Below, piece after piece: positions 22,082 through 34,324 of a stretch of 64,000 nt of DNA. The DNA is from Takifugu bimaculatus (lineage: Eukaryota > Chordata > Actinopteri > Tetraodontiformes > Tetraodontidae). The stretch's first letter is position 1, and every line of letters starts with the position of its first letter. The stretch is taken from positions 857,310-921,309 of the forward strand of contig CP034981.1 of the NCBI GenBank assembly GCA_004026145.2, read 5' to 3'. The notes under the pieces were generated by a model. The model saw nothing but the letters and a program-made list of their open reading frames with translations, was not told where the DNA came from and made no database searches. Made by a program: the position numbers and the translations under genes.

Positions 22082-22416
22082 GGCACAAATTAGTCAGTAA
22101 AATCTTTTCTGGAAGGGGATCAACAGGATCGGCTCAGATCAGCATTTCCCTTCTAACAATAGTTGATATTTAAAACCCGTTTGGAAGCATCTCCACAGGA
22201 TCTTCAGCAACGTGAGTTGTGATGGAGGCCCCAAGATTCAGGTCAGGATTATGAAGTCAGTGACCAGATAAACCAGAACAACTGCTCTTCATCTTTAGGC
22301 CCCTTTAGCAAACTAGAGAAAAGCACTGGGCGCTGTGGGGCTTTGATGTTTCAGATCAAAGTCTCTCTGGAGTCTATGTTACCAACTGAATCAGCTCTTC
22401 CTTGGTCCACCATCAG

Positions 22417-22729
22417 CACCTCCTGAAGACATTAAAATCCGGCCGTGCCGTGGACAAGGAGGGGAAGTGTTTCAGGTCTCCAGATGGGTCAGGGTCTGAG
22501 TACGAGACTGCTGAAGAGTGGGCTGATGGAGGTCAGGGAGGAGGCTGGGTGAGCCCAGATGATGAACGTTCCTGTACAAATCAAGTTCCACTTAAAGTGT
22601 CAGACGGGTGGGAAGCTGGACATGAGGCTGCAGAGCAGGAGTTATGGAAGAGTGACGAAGAAAAGTGTTCAGCTGATGAAGAGTTGGCACGGAACACTGG
22701 TACACAATCAGTTTCCAGAGATCAGGCAG
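22417..22729 (+). pseudogene. AMPH: Amphiphysin copy 3, truncated central exon
   Basis: Matches the first 313 nt of the DPF exon of copies 2 and 4 (VDKEGKCFRSPDG, SEYETAEEWADGG), then GTGAGCAAGG. Homology stops at 22740. The DPF repeats and the 30-nt exon are absent, replaced by unrelated sequence and a LINE. CAG/GTGAGC at 22729/22730 could serve as a donor. Confidence 0.7.
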
Positions 22730-22739
22730 GTGAGCAAGG

Positions 22740-24040
22740 GGCTGGGAGGGGGGGCGGCGCCGGTCAGACAGGAGGTTCAGGCTCCTGGTGACAAACCTGA
22801 TTCTCCTGGTTTCTTCTCCAAACTCCTGCGGCGCCATTGATCAGTGCAGACAGGGATCAGCTGAGGGTGTGTGTGTGTGTGTGTGTGTGTGCGCGTGTGT
22901 GTGCGTGTGTGTGTGTGCGCGTGTGTGTGTGTGTGTGTGTGCGCGTGTGTGCGTGTGTGTGTGTGTGTTGGGGGTCTGGTCAGCTGACTGTGAGAGAAGT
23001 GATAAAATTAATTCATCAATCGAGATCAGCGTCATCAGGATCTCCGTGTGTTGATGTTGAGGACGAAAACGAGCGTTTTCAACTTCCTGTAGCCAGTTGT
23101 TTTAGGCACAAACTTGCATTTAACTGTAAAAATGTCTTTCTGGCGACGCTGAAACTGAACTTCCCGACTTGGGCGGAGCTCGTTGGTGTTTGTGTGATGC
23201 TGAAATGATGGAAGCAGCTGAATAATCGTCCCAGTCGGAACGTTACAGGACAAAAGCTGCTGAATGTCTGCAGCTGCTGCAGCAAATCAGGGGGGAAATA
23301 TTTCAAATTCTACGCTTTAAAGTGATTAAAGCATCTGAGTTTCAATGAGAATGTTACAGAGAAAAGTACAGTCATCAAATATTCCTGAAAGTCTCAGTTC
23401 TCAGTCGTTTAGTGTCAGTTTTCCTGTTTGTTAGCATGAAAAGGAACTAATGAAAACTAAAATGTGACATTAACAAGCTTTAAATGTTATACCCCGAAGG
23501 TTAAAGGAGCTAAATTAATGTGAACAAATTATTAAATCATTAAACCATCAGATTTAATGATTCAAAATTCAAACTTCTGCTACACCAACGATAATAAACA
23601 ATAAATAAAGATATACGGTTTCAATCTGAACAGATCACAAAGATTGGCTGCAAAAACGACAAAAAACACATTCACCACATGGGGCTTGTGTCTTTTCGGC
23701 ATTTTCTTTATCACATTTGCGTTATTTTTTTTAATTCAGCGGTTTTAATTTGTGATTTCATCGTGTAAACATTTGTCAATTATCACTCGTGGATTTTATC
23801 GACCATAATGTTGCTTTGAGTGTAGCATAATGGAGGCAACACCTCAACAATTAATCATATCTTGCTGGTTTGTCATTAAGAATGTAATGAATTAAAGCAT
23901 ATAAATGGATTCTGGAAGCTTTGCGTTTCATTTCTCACCAACATTTTTAGCCACAGCTGCTCCGACCAAAAGGACCAGAAACTGGACTGAAGCTCTTTTT
24001 GGCTGTAGTTGCTGTTTGTCTGGTTAAAAGCACCTTAATG
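22740..24040. other. Unit B/D-specific non-coding segment with (GT)n
   Basis: This sequence is present only in units B and D. It begins G/C-rich, has a (GT)n/(GCGT) microsatellite at about 22866-22970, then AT-rich sequence. I see no gene with support. A short frame just before the microsatellite ends PGFFSKLLRRH and stop, and could be a leftover exon. Confidence 0.6.
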
Positions 24041-27000
24041 GGTCATTGGGGGTGTGGGGTGTACAGGGAGGGGGTAGTACCTCTGGCCTGGGGGAATGTC
24101 GTGCCCTTCTAGGGCAGCTCGCCAGCCTTTGGTTCCCACCTGTCACTCAGCTCTCACTTGTGGCTCCCCGTAGCTGTTAACATGCAACAGCGGCCACACC
24201 CCGGGCAACGACTTCGACAGGTCGGCTAAACCAAGTGAGGGTAACCGGCGGGTCATAGACCCTCGGTGAACAGGGCTCTGCTCACCCAGCATGTGAAGAC
24301 TGCTTCGATGGACCAGGCGGAAGAAACCAATAGTAAGGATCAACGGCTGAGAAAGCGTAGCAGCAAGGCACTGTGGAATGCATAGGGCACACCGGAGCAC
24401 GGAAGAAGGTCTGGCCATCCACTGCAGCCAAGGGGGTATCCAGTCGTAACGCCTCGTCGTGCCACTGGACTCTGACTTCTGCGGCCGAGAGGGTGGGGTT
24501 GTCCCAGCGCAATGACTTCCCCACCAAAATCTCTTTCTCAGCGCAGGTTTTTGTGTAGTCTTCTCGCACCTGCTGCATCTTTTACTACAAGTCCTACGGC
24601 GTTGGGGGCGGGGCGAAGCGGCAGGTAGCGGTTACTACTGGGAGCCGTAGTCTCAAACCTGCACGTAGGCGGCCTGTGGACCAGTGGTCGCTCGACTCTT
24701 GACTTGAGGCAACAGAGGAGTTCGGCAGCATCCCAGGCGACTGAGCAGCCCTCTTTAGGACAGCACTGCTCACCCTAGCAAGGGAGGGGACTAGAAAAGG
24801 TGTCCCAAACATTGCTTGCCTCACAACGTTTCTGGCCAGCATGCCGCGGCTGGCAGATTAGCTCTACAATGCGGTCGAAAACAAAAAGAAACAAAGGAAA
24901 AGAAACTCATCTTTGGATCATGGAACATACGCACTCTGCTGGACCGAGACACCACAGAAAGACCCCAGAGAAGAACAGCCCTGATAGCCAAGGAGCTAGC
25001 CCGCTACAGGATCGACATCGCTGCTCTTAGTGAAACTCGCTTTGCTGAAGAAGGATTGATCTGCAAGCCTGATGGAGGGTACACATTCTTCTGGAAAGGA
25101 AAAGCTGAAAATGAGGACAGGATCCATGGAGTTGGTTTTGCCATACGCTCCACTCTCCTCCGTCTCATGTCTGATCTCCCCACCGGCATCAACGAACGCC
25201 TAATGAAACTCCGTTTCCGCATCTCGAAATCACGCCACGCAACTGTCATTAGCGCTTACGCGCCCACACTGACTAGCAGTGACGAAGACAAGGAGGCATT
25301 CTACGAGAACCTGGACTCCGTCATCAAGTCCACGCCTAGCAGCGACAAACTCGTATTGCTGGGAGACTTCAATGCCAGGATAGGATGCGACTCTGAGACC
25401 TGGAAAGGTGTGATGGGTCCACATGGAGTAGGAAAGCTGAACAACAACGGCATGCTACTCCTGATGATGTGTGCAGAAAACGGCCTGACAGTCACTAACA
25501 CTCTCTTTCGGCTTGCGAACAAGTACAAGACTTCATGGATGCATCCCAGATCCAAGCAATGGCACTTAATAGACTATGTCATTGTCAGAAGGCGGGACAT
25601 TCGTGACGTGAAGATCACCAGAGCCATGAGAGGAGCGGAATGCTGGACCGACCATCGACTGATCAGAGCCATCCTTGCACTCTGTATTGCCCCCACTCAA
25701 CGCAAGAGAGCCAAGCTCATCAGGGCAAAGTTTGATACCAAACGGCTTCAAGACCCTGTCAAAAGAGAAGCGTTCCAACAACACCTGGACGATGCGCTGA
25801 CTGCCCATGGACCTCTGACTGGAGATCCAAACGACAAGTGGACCCAATACAGGAAAATGGTGACAGAGTCAGCTAAAGCTATTCTTGGGCCGAAGCAAAG
25901 AAACCATCAGGATTGGTTTGATGAAAACAACGAGGCCATCAGCAAGCTTCTAGACAAAAAGCGACAAGCCTTCATCGAGTTGCAAAATGGCATCAACTCC
26001 ACTTCAAAAAAGGATCGCTTCAAACAGCTGCAGCAAACGGCGCAGAAAGAGCTTCGTGAGATGCAAGACAGTTGGTGGGACCGAAAGGCAGAAGAGGTGC
26101 AAAACCATGCTGAGTCCAACAATGCTAAAGAGTTCTACATTTCTCTAAAGGCAGTTTATGGGCCAGCAAAACCTAGCATCACCCCGCTTCTATCTGCGGA
26201 TGGTTCGACCCTGTTGAAAGATAAGGCCAACATCATCGAACGCTGGAGAGAGCACTTTTCCACCCTCCTCAACAGGCCTTCTACTGTCGACCCTGCTGCA
26301 CTGAACTCTATCCCCCAGAAGCCAGTTGTAGATGACCTCGACCTCCCTCCATCATTAGACGAAGTCATGAAGGCCATAAAGCAGACCAGCTCAGGCAAAG
26401 CAGCAGGTGGCGACAATATTCCTGCAGAGCTCCACAAAGCGGCGGGACCAGGAGCACTTGGAGCCTTCCACAACATCCTGACAAGCATATGGGAAGAAGA
26501 AAACATGCCACAGGACTTCAAAGATGCCACTGTTGTTTCTATCTTTAAGAAAGGCAACAAAGCAGACTGTGGTAATTACCGAGGCATCTCGCTTCTGTCC
26601 ATTGCCGGGAAAATACTGACTCGCGTCATTCTCAACCGCCTCATCTCCTTAGTCTCCGAGGAAGCTCTTCCAGAGACTCAGTGTGGTTTTAGACCTGGCC
26701 GCAGCACCATCGATATGGTGTTCACCATTAGGCAGATCCAGGAGAAATGCATTGAACAGCACAAGGACCTCTTCGCCGTTTTCATCGACCTCACCAAGGC
26801 GTTCGATACGGTAAACAGAGAGGCACTTTGGTCCGTCCTTAGCAAGCTAGGCTGCCCAAGAAAATTCACCAACCTCATCCGTCTCTTCCACGATGGCATG
26901 CAAGGACTCGTGTTGTCAAACGGCGACACCTCTGCGCCCTTCGACATCTCCAATGGCGTGAAACAGGGGTGTGTCCTTGCCCCTGTCCTCTTCAACCTCT

Positions 27001-28129
27001 TCTTCACCTGTGTCCTCAACCATGCCCTCCGAGACCTCGACCGTGGCATCTACCTGCGCTACCGGCTGGATGGCTCCCTCTTTGACCTCCGAAGACTGAA
27101 TGCCAGAACAAAGACAATAGAGCGGCTAGTCCACGATGCGCTCTTTGCCGACGATTGTGCTCTCATGGCACACACAGAGCCTGACCTCCAAATTATCGTC
27201 GACAGATTTGCAGAAGCAGCTCGATTGTTTGGCCTGATGATCAGCCTCAGTAAGACGGAGGTCATGCACCAACCAGCACCAGGCACCAGCGCACCGCCCC
27301 CCAATGTATCCATCGAGGGAACTGAGCTGAAGGTGGTTGAGCAATTCAAGTACCTCGGAAGCACCATTTCCTGTGATGGCTCTCTAGACAAGGAGATAGC
27401 TCAGCGTATCAGCAAAGCCAGCCAGTCCCTTGGTCGACTCAGAACCCGTGTGATAAATAACAAAAACATCAAACTGGAGACTAAAATTAAAGTCTACAAA
27501 GCTGTTGTGCTCACCAGCCTTCTTTACGGCTGTGAGACCTGGACAACATACAGGAAGTACATAAAACAGTTGGAACGATTCCACATGAGGTCCCTGCGGT
27601 CAATAATGCACATCAAATGGCAGGATAGAGTGACCAACCTGGCGGTCTTGGACAGAGCTGGCCTTGTAAGTATCGAGACCATGATTATGAAAGCCCAACT
27701 CCGCTGGTCAGGCCACCTGATCAGAATGGACAGCACGCGCCTTCCCCGTCAGGTCTTCTACGGCGTCCTCTCCCAGGGGCAGAGAAACACTGGGCGCCCC
27801 AAGAAGCGGTACAAAGACTGCATCAAGGACAGCCTAAAGTACTGTGGCATCCCTCCAGCACAGCTAGAAGCCCAGGCCCAAAACAGAGTCGGATGGCGCG
27901 CCGCAGTCAAGAAGGGCTGCAAATCCTTCGAGGACCACAGAAGAGGCAAAGTCGCAGCAGCCAGGCAAAGAAGGAAGGAAGCAGCAACAGTTCCACCCAC
28001 GGCGTCTTTCCCATGTCCCAACTGTCCCAGAGTGTGTGGCTCCAGAATTGGGCTAATCAGCCACCTTCGAAGTCACCAGAGATGACTGCACTGACATCAT
28101 CGGATCGATGGTCAACCCAAGAAGAAGTG
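24040..28129 (+). mobile_element. APE-type non-LTR retrotransposon (LINE), near complete, copy 1
   Basis: About 4.1 kb: a 5' region of roughly 0.8 kb, one long ORF, and a short 3' region ending AAGAAGAAGTG. The 5' limit is approximate because units A and C lack the surrounding segment. The 3' limit is sharp, at the GTTAG minisatellite remnant. An almost identical copy with the same flanks lies at 53080-57159, so the pair arose by segmental duplication, not by two insertions. Confidence 0.88.
24858..28085 (+). CDS. LINE ORF: endonuclease, reverse transcriptase, C2H2 finger
   Basis: Open from upstream of 24858 to 28085 (about 1,080 codons). The AP-endonuclease domain shows GSWNIRTLLDRD, ALSETRF, LLGDFNARIG, IDYVIV and TDHRLI. 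Reverse transcriptase shows GNYRGISLLSIAGKIL, GFRPGRSTIDM, FIDLTKAFDTVN, NGVKQGCVLAPVLFN, the catalytic FADDCALMA, SLSKTEVM and YLGSTIS. The C-terminus has a classical C2H2 finger, C-x2-C-x12-H-x3-H, beginning FPCPNC. No in-frame ATG precedes the endonuclease motifs, so the start is uncertain. This copy has all catalytic motifs and could be intact. I cannot assign the clade with certainty. Confidence 0.88.
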   Translation, partial: LALQCGRKQKETKEKKLIFGSWNIRTLLDRDTTERPQRRTALIAKELARYRIDIAALSETRFAEEGLICKPDGGYTFFWKGKAENEDRIHGVGFAIRSTLLRLMSDLPTGINERLMKLRFRISKSRHATVISAYAPTLTSSDEDKEAFYENLDSVIKSTPSSDKLVLLGDFNARIGCDSETWKGVMGPHGVGKLNNNGMLLLMMCAENGLTVTNTLFRLANKYKTSWMHPRSKQWHLIDYVIVRRRDIRDVKITRAMRGAECWTDHRLIRAILALCIAPTQRKRAKLIRAKFDTKRLQDPVKREAFQQHLDDALTAHGPLTGDPNDKWTQYRKMVTESAKAILGPKQRNHQDWFDENNEAISKLLDKKRQAFIELQNGINSTSKKDRFKQLQQTAQKELREMQDSWWDRKAEEVQNHAESNNAKEFYISLKAVYGPAKPSITPLLSADGSTLLKDKANIIERWREHFSTLLNRPSTVDPAALNSIPQKPVVDDLDLPPSLDEVMKAIKQTSSGKAAGGDNIPAELHKAAGPGALGAFHNILTSIWEEENMPQDFKDATVVSIFKKGNKADCGNYRGISLLSIAGKILTRVILNRLISLVSEEALPETQCGFRPGRSTIDMVFTIRQIQEKCIEQHKDLFAVFIDLTKAFDTVNREALWSVLSKLGCPRKFTNLIRLFHDGMQGLVLSNGDTSAPFDISNGVKQGCVLAPVLFNLFFTCVLNHALRDLDRGIYLRYRLDGSLFDLRRLNARTKTIERLVHDALFADDCALMAHTEPDLQIIVDRFAEAARLFGLMISLSKTEVMHQPAPGTSAPPPNVSIEGTELKVVEQFKYLGSTISCDGSLDKEIAQRISKASQSLGRLRTRVINNKNIKLETKIKVYKAVVLTSLLYGCETWTTYRKYIKQLERFHMRSLRSIMHIKWQDRVTNLAVLDRAGLVSIETMIMKAQLRWSGHLIRMDSTRLPRQVFYGVLSQGQRNTGRPKKRYKDCIKDSLKYCGIPPAQLEAQAQNRVGWRAAVKKGCKSFEDHRRGKVAAARQRRKEAATVPPTASFPCPNCPRVCGSRIGLISHLRSHQR

Positions 28130-28243
28130 TTGGTCAGTGTTGGTTAGTTAAAGTACTGTAACGGTTAGTCTGGCATGTTGATGTTGAGGGTTTAGTGGAA
28201 GTAAATGTTATAATCGTTTGTGTTTCACCTGTCTGCTCCCCAG

Positions 28244-30014
28244 GATGCGGCTCCGCCCTCGTTTTTTGCTGATTTTGATAAAATGGTAAGTTTAACCAGG
28301 TCAGGCTTTATAGACAGGTTTAGTTTAACGAGGTTCATCAGTTTCAGAAAAATGGGTTTCAGATTTGAAAATTGTGTAAATTGAAAGCAGAGAAAGTGCT
28401 GGAAACCTGCTGCTGTTATCAGGCTGATCAGTATTGATAGAGATCATTAGTGATCTGCTGACGTTTGCATCTGACAGCATCTTCAGATGGTAACCAAGGT
28501 CCAACAGTGCAGTTGTGGTTTAGTCTAGTTCTATTAGTGATTCATCTAGATCACATTATCTCCTATTAAGAAACTCAGTTCTAGTTCTGGTTGGAGTTGA
28601 AAGGAACATGTCAGGAGCCAGTTTTGGGTTCACACCAAGTTTTCTCTACAAGAACGAGGTTAAAACAGAACCAAGTGAGGTTCCTGAAGCTCCAGACACA
28701 GAAGCTCCTGAGGAACAGGAGGCTACAGCTCCCCCTGCTGGTGAGGAGCCCGCAGCACCTGCTGAAGAAGAGGAAGAGAAGAGTGAAGAAGAGGAGGTGA
28801 AGCCGACTACAGCTCCTTCCACTGAGGAAGAGCTGGAGCCCACTGTTGCTCCCTCTGATGAAGTGATGGAGGAGACTGAAGCGCCACCTGCTGGTGAGGA
28901 GGACACAGAGGGATCAGGCAGTCTGGAGAAGGAGAAGCCAGTCGTAAGTGAACAGCAGGATCTTCATCCTTGATACATCTGGTCAGTCGGCAGGTTCATC
29001 TTCATCATCACCACCATGGCCGGGAGTATCTTCATCATCAGCAAACTCATCATCCTCATCAAGATGATCTTCATCATCAAACTCATTATCCTCATCAAGA
29101 TGATCTTCATCATCATCATCATCATTAAGATTGTCTTCATCCTCATCAAGATGATCTTCATCATCAAAATCATCATCCTCATCAAGATGATCTTCATCAT
29201 CAAATTTGTTATCCTCATCCAGATTATCTTCATCATCATCATTAAGATTATCATCATCATGATCTTCATCACCATCCTCATCAAGATGATCTTCATCATC
29301 AGCAAACTCACCATCATGAAGACCTTTATGATGATGATGATCAAGATGATCTTCATCATCATTAAGATTGTCTTCATCACCATCAGGATTATCTTCATCA
29401 TCCTCATCCTCATCATCTTGTATCAATCAATACTTCACTCAGTTTCTAATAAACGTGAATGTTTTCCTTTGAAGGTACCTGAGGAACCTTCATCCATCCA
29501 GGAGGCGGAGCTTGATGAGGTATCTTTTTCATTTGTGTTGATTTTGCTTGTTTTTTATTTTAATACGTCTTAAATAAAAATGTTGTCTGTAGATTCCTGG
29601 TGCTGACCAAACATGTGCGGATGAAGCAGCTCCGCTGGTAAATATAAAGAACAACAACAACAACAACACTAATAATAATAGTTTTGGGGGCCGCTGACAC
29701 GATTGTCTCATTAATGTGAATGAAGTTCAAACCCTGAATCAGAGCTCCCTCATTGGAGACGAGTGTTTCAGCTCCTCTGACCCGGTTCTGTTTTGATCTG
29801 GGATCACGTCTTCCTGTCGTTGCAGGAAAACATGCCGATCCCGTCAGTGATCATCGAACCCGCCTCCAGTAATGAAGGTGACGACGACCGCGATGGTGAC
29901 ATCATCTCGCCCACCGCCGCCAGTGACAACGATGTGACCACGGTGAGCCAGACCATGAAACACATGAGTCCATCTGGAGGCGTGTCCGGGCTCCCGGATG
30001 ACTTCCTGTACAAG
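28244..30014 (+). pseudogene. AMPH: Amphiphysin copy 3, five small/acidic exons
   Basis: Exons 28244-28285, 28653-28943, 29475-29519, 29593-29637 and 29826-30014, each phase 0 with AG/GT borders. They encode DAAPPSFFADFDKM, the acidic region starting NEVKTEPSEVPE, VPEEPSSIQEAELDE, IPGADQTCADEAAPL, and the exon ending DDFLYK. All are open. The copy lacks the DPF part upstream (LINE segment) and SH3 exon 1 downstream (gypsy), so it is a fragment. The donor after the third of these exons is GTATCT instead of GTTTCT. Confidence 0.75.
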
Positions 30015-30046
30015 GTGAGACTTCCTTCAAGGCCAATAATCTGACC

Positions 30047-30627
30047 CGGACCCTGACCCTGACCCTGACCCTGATCCTGACCCTGACCCTGACCCTGACC
30101 CTGATCCTGATCCTGATCCTGACCTTGACCCTGATCCTGATCCTGATCCTGACCCCGATCCCGACCCTGATCCTGCCCCTGTCTCTGACCCTTAGCCTGA
30201 TCCTGATCCCGACCCTGATCCCGACCCTGATCCCGACCCTGATCCCGACCCTGACCCCGACCCTGATCCTGCCCCTGTCTCTGACCCTGATCCTGACCCC
30301 GACCCTGACCTTGATCCCGACCCTGACACTGACCGTGATCCTGACACTGACCCTGATCCTGACCTTGATCCCGACCCTGACCCCGACCCTGACCCTGACC
30401 CTGACCCTGACCCTGAGCCTGATCCTGATCCCAACCCTGACCCCGACCCCGACCCCAACCCTGATCCCGACCCTGACCCCGACCCGACCCTGATCCTGAC
30501 CCCGACCCTGACCGTGATCCTGATCCCGACCCCGACCCTTTTCCTGACCCCGACCCTTTTCCTGACCCCGACCCTGATCCCGACCCTGACCCCGACCCTG
30601 ATCCTGACCCTGACCCCGACCCTGACA
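30047..30627. repeat. CCTGAC/CCTGAT hexamer array (unit B right)
   Basis: Same array and intron position as 11826-12418, with small differences in unit number. Confidence 0.95.
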
Positions 30628-30665
30628 GGAAGTTCCCAGCAGGACCACAGGTGACACCTCTGTGT

Positions 30666-33600
30666 AAGGCACGACCCCCACATCTCATGGGCTTCTGGTC
30701 GGATCCTGGGTTGGAGCATGGCCTGTCACGCCAACTGCCTTTGCTCCGCCCCCTCTCCATCCAGTAATCCCAGGCCCGCGCTCACTCCCCCGGATCTCAC
30801 TGGTGTTCCCCCTATCTACCATGATTTAGCCCCAGTGTTTAGTAAGGACAATGCTCTGTCCCTTCCCCCTCACCGGCCCTATGATTGCCCCATCGACCTC
30901 CTCCCCGGGGCTCCCTACCCCACGGGTTGACTTTATAATCTCTCCATCCCAGAGAAGGAGGCGATGCGCAATTACATCACAGAATCCCTCGCCTCTGGTA
31001 TCATAAGACCATCATCATCCCCCTTAGCAGCGGGCTTCTTCTTTGTAGCCAAGAAGGATGGCGGCCTGAGGCCCTGCGTCGACTTCCGCAAACTTAACGA
31101 CATCACAGTTAAGAATAAGTACCCTCTTCCCCTTATGAGTTCCACGTTCGAGCCCCTCACTCATGCCCGGGTGTTCACCAAGTTGGACCTCCGCAACACT
31201 TACCACCTGGTGCGGATTAGGAAAGGGGACGAATGGAAGACCGCCTTCAACACTCACCTCGGGCACTTCGAATACCTGGTCATGCCCTTCGGCCTCTCCA
31301 ACGCCCCCGCCGTCTTCCAGGAGTTGGTCAACGATGTGCTCCGAGACATGATCAACGTCTTTGTGGTGGTCTACTTGGACGACATCTTGGTCTTCTCCCG
31401 CACCATGGAGGAGCACCACCAGCATGTCCGCCTGGTCCTCCAACGGCTTTTGGAGAACCGACTCTTCATCAAAGCTGAGAAGTGCGTCTTCCACTCCGCC
31501 TCAGTGGGGTACCTCGGCTACATCGTGGAGGAGGGGCGGGTGCGCGCAGATCCGGCCAAGATCCAGGCTGTGGTGGAGTGGCCACGCCCCACCGACCGCA
31601 CTCAGCTTCGCCGGTTCCTTGGGTTCGCCGGGTTCATCCGGCGGTTCATCAAAGGATTCAGCCAAGTGGCTGCCCCTCTCTCCGCTCTCACCTCCACCTC
31701 GCGCCCTTTCACCTGCACACCAGAGGCTGAGACCGCTTTCTCGGCCCTCAAGGACAGGTTCACGACGGCTCCGGTGCTCGCCCACCCAGACCCAGCTCGG
31801 CAGTTCATCGTCGAGGTCGCTGCTTCGGACGCGGGCATCGGGGCAGTCCTCTCCCAGCGGTCCGAGGCAGACCAGAAGATTCACCCATGTGCCTACTTTT
31901 CCCGCCGTTTTGATCCGGCTGAACGAAACTATGATGTGGGCAACAGGGAACTTCTGGCGGTCTATGCAGCCTTGGTGGAGTGGAGACACTGGCTGGAGGG
32001 AGCAAGGCACCCGTTCCTTGTGTGGTCGGACCATAAGAACTTGACCTATGTGAGAACGGCCAAGAGACTCAATCCCAGACAGGGCCGCTGGGCTCTCTTC
32101 TTCAGTCGGTTTGACTTCACCCTCACTTTCCGTCCAGGCTCCAAGAATATCCGGGCTGATGCCCTTTCCCGCCAGTTTCCGGAGGAATTCCCCGGCGCCC
32201 CCAGGGACCCTGACACCATCATTCCCCCGGCCCGGGTCATAGGGGTCATCTCCTGGCCGATCGAGACGGCCGTCGAGCAAGCCCAGAGAGACGAGCCCGA
32301 TCCTGGGAACGGGCCTCGGGACCGGATGTTCGTGCCCTCCTCCGTCCGGCCGCAGGTGCTAGAGTGGGGCCACTCCAGTTGTTTCGCCTGCCATCCTGGC
32401 GTGCGTCGGACGGTGGAGTTCGTGCAGCGGCGCTTCTGGTGGCCCAACCTCCAAGAGGATGTTCGGGAGTTTGTGGGCGCCTGCACGGTCTGTGCCCGCA
32501 GCAAGGCCTCCCATCGCTCGCCAGCAGGCCTTCTGCACCCCCTTCCCGTCCCCAGTCGACCCTGGTCTCACATAGCCCTGGATTTTGTGACGGGCCTCCC
32601 CGTCTTGCAGGGGAACGACACCATCCTGACCATTGTGGACCGCTTCTCCAAGGGGGTCCACTTTGTCGCTCTCCCCAAACTCCCTTCTGCTGCAGAAACT
32701 GCCGAAATCCTGGTCTCCCACGTCGTACGTCTCCACGGGATCCCCCTTGAGGTGGTCTCCGACCGTGGCCCCCAATTCACTTCTAGGGTGTGGCAGGCCT
32801 TCTGCAAGGGGATAGGGGCCACGGTTAGCCTGACCTCTGGGTACCACCCCCAGTCCAACGGACAAGCCGAACGGGCCAACCAGGCTTTGGAGGCGGCCCT
32901 GCGCTGCGTGACCACCAGCAATCCTGCCTCCTGGTCCAAGTTCCTGCCGTGGGTGGAATACTCCCTCAACGCCATGGAGAGCTCTGCTACCGGTATGTCC
33001 CCCTTTCAATGTTTCCTGGGCTACCAACCCCCTCTGTTCCCCCAGCAGGAGCTGGAGATCGCAGTGCCGTCTACCAGGGCCCATCTCCGCCGGTGTCGGC
33101 GCATCTGGAAGGCTGCCCGCAAAGCCATCTTGCGGGCCACAGAGCAGTCCCGGCGTTCGGCCAACCGGCGAAGGAGGCCGGCCCCTGCTTACCGGCCTGG
33201 CCAGAAGGTCTGGCTGTTGGCCCGGGACCTGCCCCTCCAGACCTCGCAGACTTCCTCCAGAAAGCTGAACCCCCGCTACATCGGTCCCTACACCATCTGC
33301 AGCATCATCAACCCCTCTGCAGTCCGTTTGGATCTCCCCGCCGCCCTCAAGGTACACCCGGTCTTCCACGTCTCGCTCATTAAACCCTTCTCCACCAGCC
33401 CCCTGCCCCCTCCTGTTCCGACTCCACCTCCCCCACAGGTCCTGTCGGACGGAGAGCCGGTGTGGAGAGTTAACAAGCTGCTGGCGGTCCGCCGACGGGG
33501 AAGGGGCTTCCAGTACCTGGTGGATTGGGTGGGTTACGGCCCCGAAGACCGGAGCTGGGTGCCCCCATCCTATCTCGCTGACCCCTCCCTCCTCGAAGAC

Positions 33601-34324
33601 TTCTACCGAGACCACCCGGATGCTCCTGGGCGGTCGTCCGGTGCCTCCCGTAAGGGGGGGGGGCACTGTTGTGACTCCTACTCTGGCCCCACCTCCTCCT
33701 GTGCAATCAGCTCAACCACCACCACCCGTGCCCTCTCCTCCAGCCGCACCCAATCCGCCCAAATGACTCTGCACCCATAAAAGGCCCCTCTGCACTCAGG
33801 CCAGTGCTTGATCTAACTGGTGTTTTGGCAACACGTACCGTCGACCCAGCATCTCTCCAGGCTCCCCAGCGACTCCCTGCGACTCCCAGCATTCTCCAGC
33901 ATCTCCCCCTGCTCCTCCGCAACCTTCCTAGCCCCTCTTCCTCTGCCCTCTTCCTCTTCCCCTTCCTCGGACGGATTTCCCCTGGCCTCTGGACACTTGG
34001 ACTCCCCCACGGACTCTCGCCCCCGGATCTCGGACTTGGTTCGTCTACCGCATCACGCACATGTACAACACCCCCCTCCACTGATATTTCATACACGCAC
34101 TCACGCACTCACGATTCACACTTCATTTACATCCAACATCTGCATCCAAGACATTCCCCCACGCCCCCTATAGTTTGTCTCGGCCTCCCTCCTCATTTAG
34201 TTTCTTCCCTCCTGTCCTTTTTTTTTGTTTCATTAAAATCGTCTGAGTTACTTTTAATTCCCGTGTCTGTCTGCCTTCTTTGGGGTTCCGCCACACTTGA
34301 CCGCCAGTCCTCTTGAGCTTAACA
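30666..34324 (+). mobile_element. 5'-truncated chromodomain Ty3/gypsy retrotransposon, copy 2
   Basis: Same truncation point, same deleted AMPH interval and same 658-bp 3' LTR (33667-34324) as copy 1. Only scattered substitutions separate the two. Shared junctions show duplication of one ancestral event. Confidence 0.92.
30718..33780 (+). pseudogene. pol: Ty3/gypsy pol polyprotein, copy 2
   Basis: Carries the same in-frame TGA (30928-30930) as copy 1, then 938 open codons from 30964. RT (YLDDILVFS), RNase H, integrase (HSSCFACHPG, VVSDRGPQF) and chromodomain (YLVDWVGYGPEDRSW) are all present. It differs from copy 1 at a few residues (for example LRNTYHLVRIRKGDE). The KLDLRNAYH region is altered to LRNTYH. 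Confidence 0.9.

Noticed and set aside
22837..23208. Cys/Val-rich frames over the (GT)n tract
   Set aside because: Microsatellite translation; alternates between frames and differs between units B and D.
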